Of a DNA stretch of 15,662 nucleotides, positions 15,396-15,662 are shown piece by piece; position 1 is the stretch's first letter; every line of letters begins with the position of its first letter. Position numbers and translations under genes: made by a program. The notes beneath the pieces were generated by a model. It was not told the DNA's origin, ran no database searches, and saw only the letters and a list, made by a program, of their open reading frames with translations. This DNA comes from JBDIBB01 sp039812685 (GTDB lineage: Bacteria > Acidobacteriota > Vicinamibacteria > Vicinamibacterales > JAFNAJ01): contig JBDIBB010000093.1 of the NCBI GenBank assembly GCA_039812685.1, positions 1 through 15,662 on the forward strand, given 5' to 3'.

Positions 15396-15464
15396 CTAGC
15401 GCTTCTTCGCGGTCTTCTTCTTCGCGCCGGCCTTGGTCGCCTTCGCAGCAGCCTTCTTCGCCAT
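15396..15464 (-). CDS. Micro-gene copy A: 22-residue Lys/Ala-rich basic peptide
   Basis: A 22-codon frame from ATG (15464) to TAG. The peptide begins MAKKAAAKATK and ends KKKTAKKR, with nine lysines, eight alanines and net charge about +10. AAGGAGG, a full-strength Shine-Dalgarno, lies four bases upstream of the ATG, and a near-consensus promoter lies about 90 bp upstream. A terminator-like hairpin follows. Copy B, 166 bp further on, encodes the same residues through different codons, so selection acts on the peptide. Composition is that of H1-like/HctB/AlgP-type or HU-tail nucleic-acid-binding segments, but there is no folded domain, so a role in binding DNA, RNA or polyphosphate is only a suggestion. 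It could not be a leftover of a longer gene, because the frame is complete with its own signals. Confidence 0.75.
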   Translation of the reverse strand: MAKKAAAKATKAGAKKKTAKKR

Positions 15465-15468
15465 TGAG

Positions 15469-15480
15469 CCTCCTTGGAGG
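15469..15480 (-). promoter_or_regulatory. Shine-Dalgarno inverted repeat of micro-gene copy A
   Basis: CCTCC-AA-GGAGG is a perfect inverted repeat whose 3' arm is the Shine-Dalgarno of copy A. The 2-base centre is too tight for the full stem, so only the outer pairs could form within one RNA. It is the counterpart of the hairpin before copy B. Confidence 0.4.
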
Positions 15481-15557
15481 GGTGCGTGCTCAGCCTGGCC
15501 CCAGGGTCCGAGGGGTCACTACATGTGGTCTGAGCTATCCACCCTCACGCAAGATGT

Positions 15558-15586
15558 AGATTAGGGGGCGAAAGAATCGCTGTCAA
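15558..15586 (-). promoter_or_regulatory. Near-consensus sigma-70 promoter of the micro-gene pair
   Basis: On the minus strand a consensus TTGACA (15581-15586) and a TAATCT (15558-15563) are separated by the optimal 17 bp. The start site would be near 15551, giving a leader of roughly 85 bases before the ATG of copy A. This is the best promoter match in the window and suggests strong expression by the housekeeping sigma factor. Confidence 0.75.
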
Positions 15587-15593
15587 GCACAAT

Positions 15594-15605
15594 CTTTTGC
15601 AAAAG
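15594..15605. repeat. 12-bp palindrome just upstream of the micro-gene promoter
   Basis: CTTTTGCAAAAG is a perfect palindrome located 7 bp upstream of the -35 box. Its position and symmetry suit a dimeric regulator binding site or an A/T-rich UP-like element. Confidence 0.4.
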
Positions 15606-15622
15606 TCAAAAACATGGACGCC

Positions 15623-15651
15623 TTGACAGGCGACGATGTCGGAATTGTCAA
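15623..15651. repeat. Nested imperfect inverted repeat at the right edge
   Basis: TTGACA and TGTCAA flank an inner inverted repeat CGAC-GAT-GTCG; together they form an interrupted 10-bp dyad. It could be an operator for the micro-gene promoter, or a terminator of a gene beyond the window end. The surrounding bases 15541-15660 are only about 47% G+C by hand count, and hold no gene I can support. Confidence 0.35.
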
Positions 15652-15662
15652 TGCACGTTTCG

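Noticed and set aside
15623..15628. A second TTGACA as a plus-strand promoter at the right edge
   Set aside because: The sequence 17 bp downstream is TGTCAA, not a -10; it is better explained as an arm of an inverted repeat.

Overview
The window is a GC-rich (about 70%), gene-dense stretch of a bacterial chromosome. An outer-membrane LPS transporter (lptD) and an outer-envelope lipoprotein gene indicate a diderm (Gram-negative) host. High GC, the accD-folC-lptD order and HEAT/cyclophilin and DUF5615 genes would fit an Acidobacteriota-like organism (for example Vicinamibacteria), but this is an inference from gene content and no phylogenetic marker is present. I see no rRNA, tRNA, CRISPR array, insertion sequence or phage gene. 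The first 32 bases lie outside any gene I can support.

Layout. Left part (33-3365): a short-chain dehydrogenase on the minus strand; a stand-alone DUF5615 PIN-like protein on the plus strand whose 3' end overlaps queC; then divergent queC (minus) and queD (plus), two steps of 7-deazaguanine (queuosine) synthesis, with a HAD phosphatase coupled to queD by an ATGA overlap. Middle part (3398-12849): eight minus-strand genes, tightly packed apart from two short gaps. In transcription order they are a deoxynucleoside kinase, accD, folC, lptD, a GDP-4-keto-6-deoxymannose reductase-like protein, a second nucleotide-sugar epimerase/dihydroflavonol reductase-like protein, a fusion of a phytol/dolichol-kinase-like domain with a DUF92 (phytyl-phosphate kinase-like) domain, and a UbiA prenyltransferase. 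The last four are separated by 9 bp or less or overlap, so prenyl-alcohol phosphorylation and prenyl transfer are probably co-expressed. Right part: a plus-strand lipoprotein of HEAT repeats fused to a cyclophilin prolyl isomerase (13005-15146), followed by GC-rich hairpins.

The most unusual part is the right edge. Two tandem minus-strand micro-genes (15396-15464 and 15230-15298) encode the same 22-residue, lysine/alanine-rich, strongly basic peptide. They differ only at four synonymous third positions, the stop codon and the start codon (ATG/GTG). Each has a Shine-Dalgarno sequence inside a small hairpin and a GC-rich hairpin after its stop. Upstream of the first copy is a near-consensus promoter (TTGACA, 17 bp, TAATCT) in a short stretch of about 47% GC with several dyad-symmetric sequences. 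They resemble isolated histone-H1-like tails and are below the usual gene-calling size limit.

Several promoters can be proposed by eye. For the deoxynucleoside kinase and accD genes the -10-like element lies only 6-9 bases before a start codon without a Shine-Dalgarno, which suggests leaderless mRNAs.
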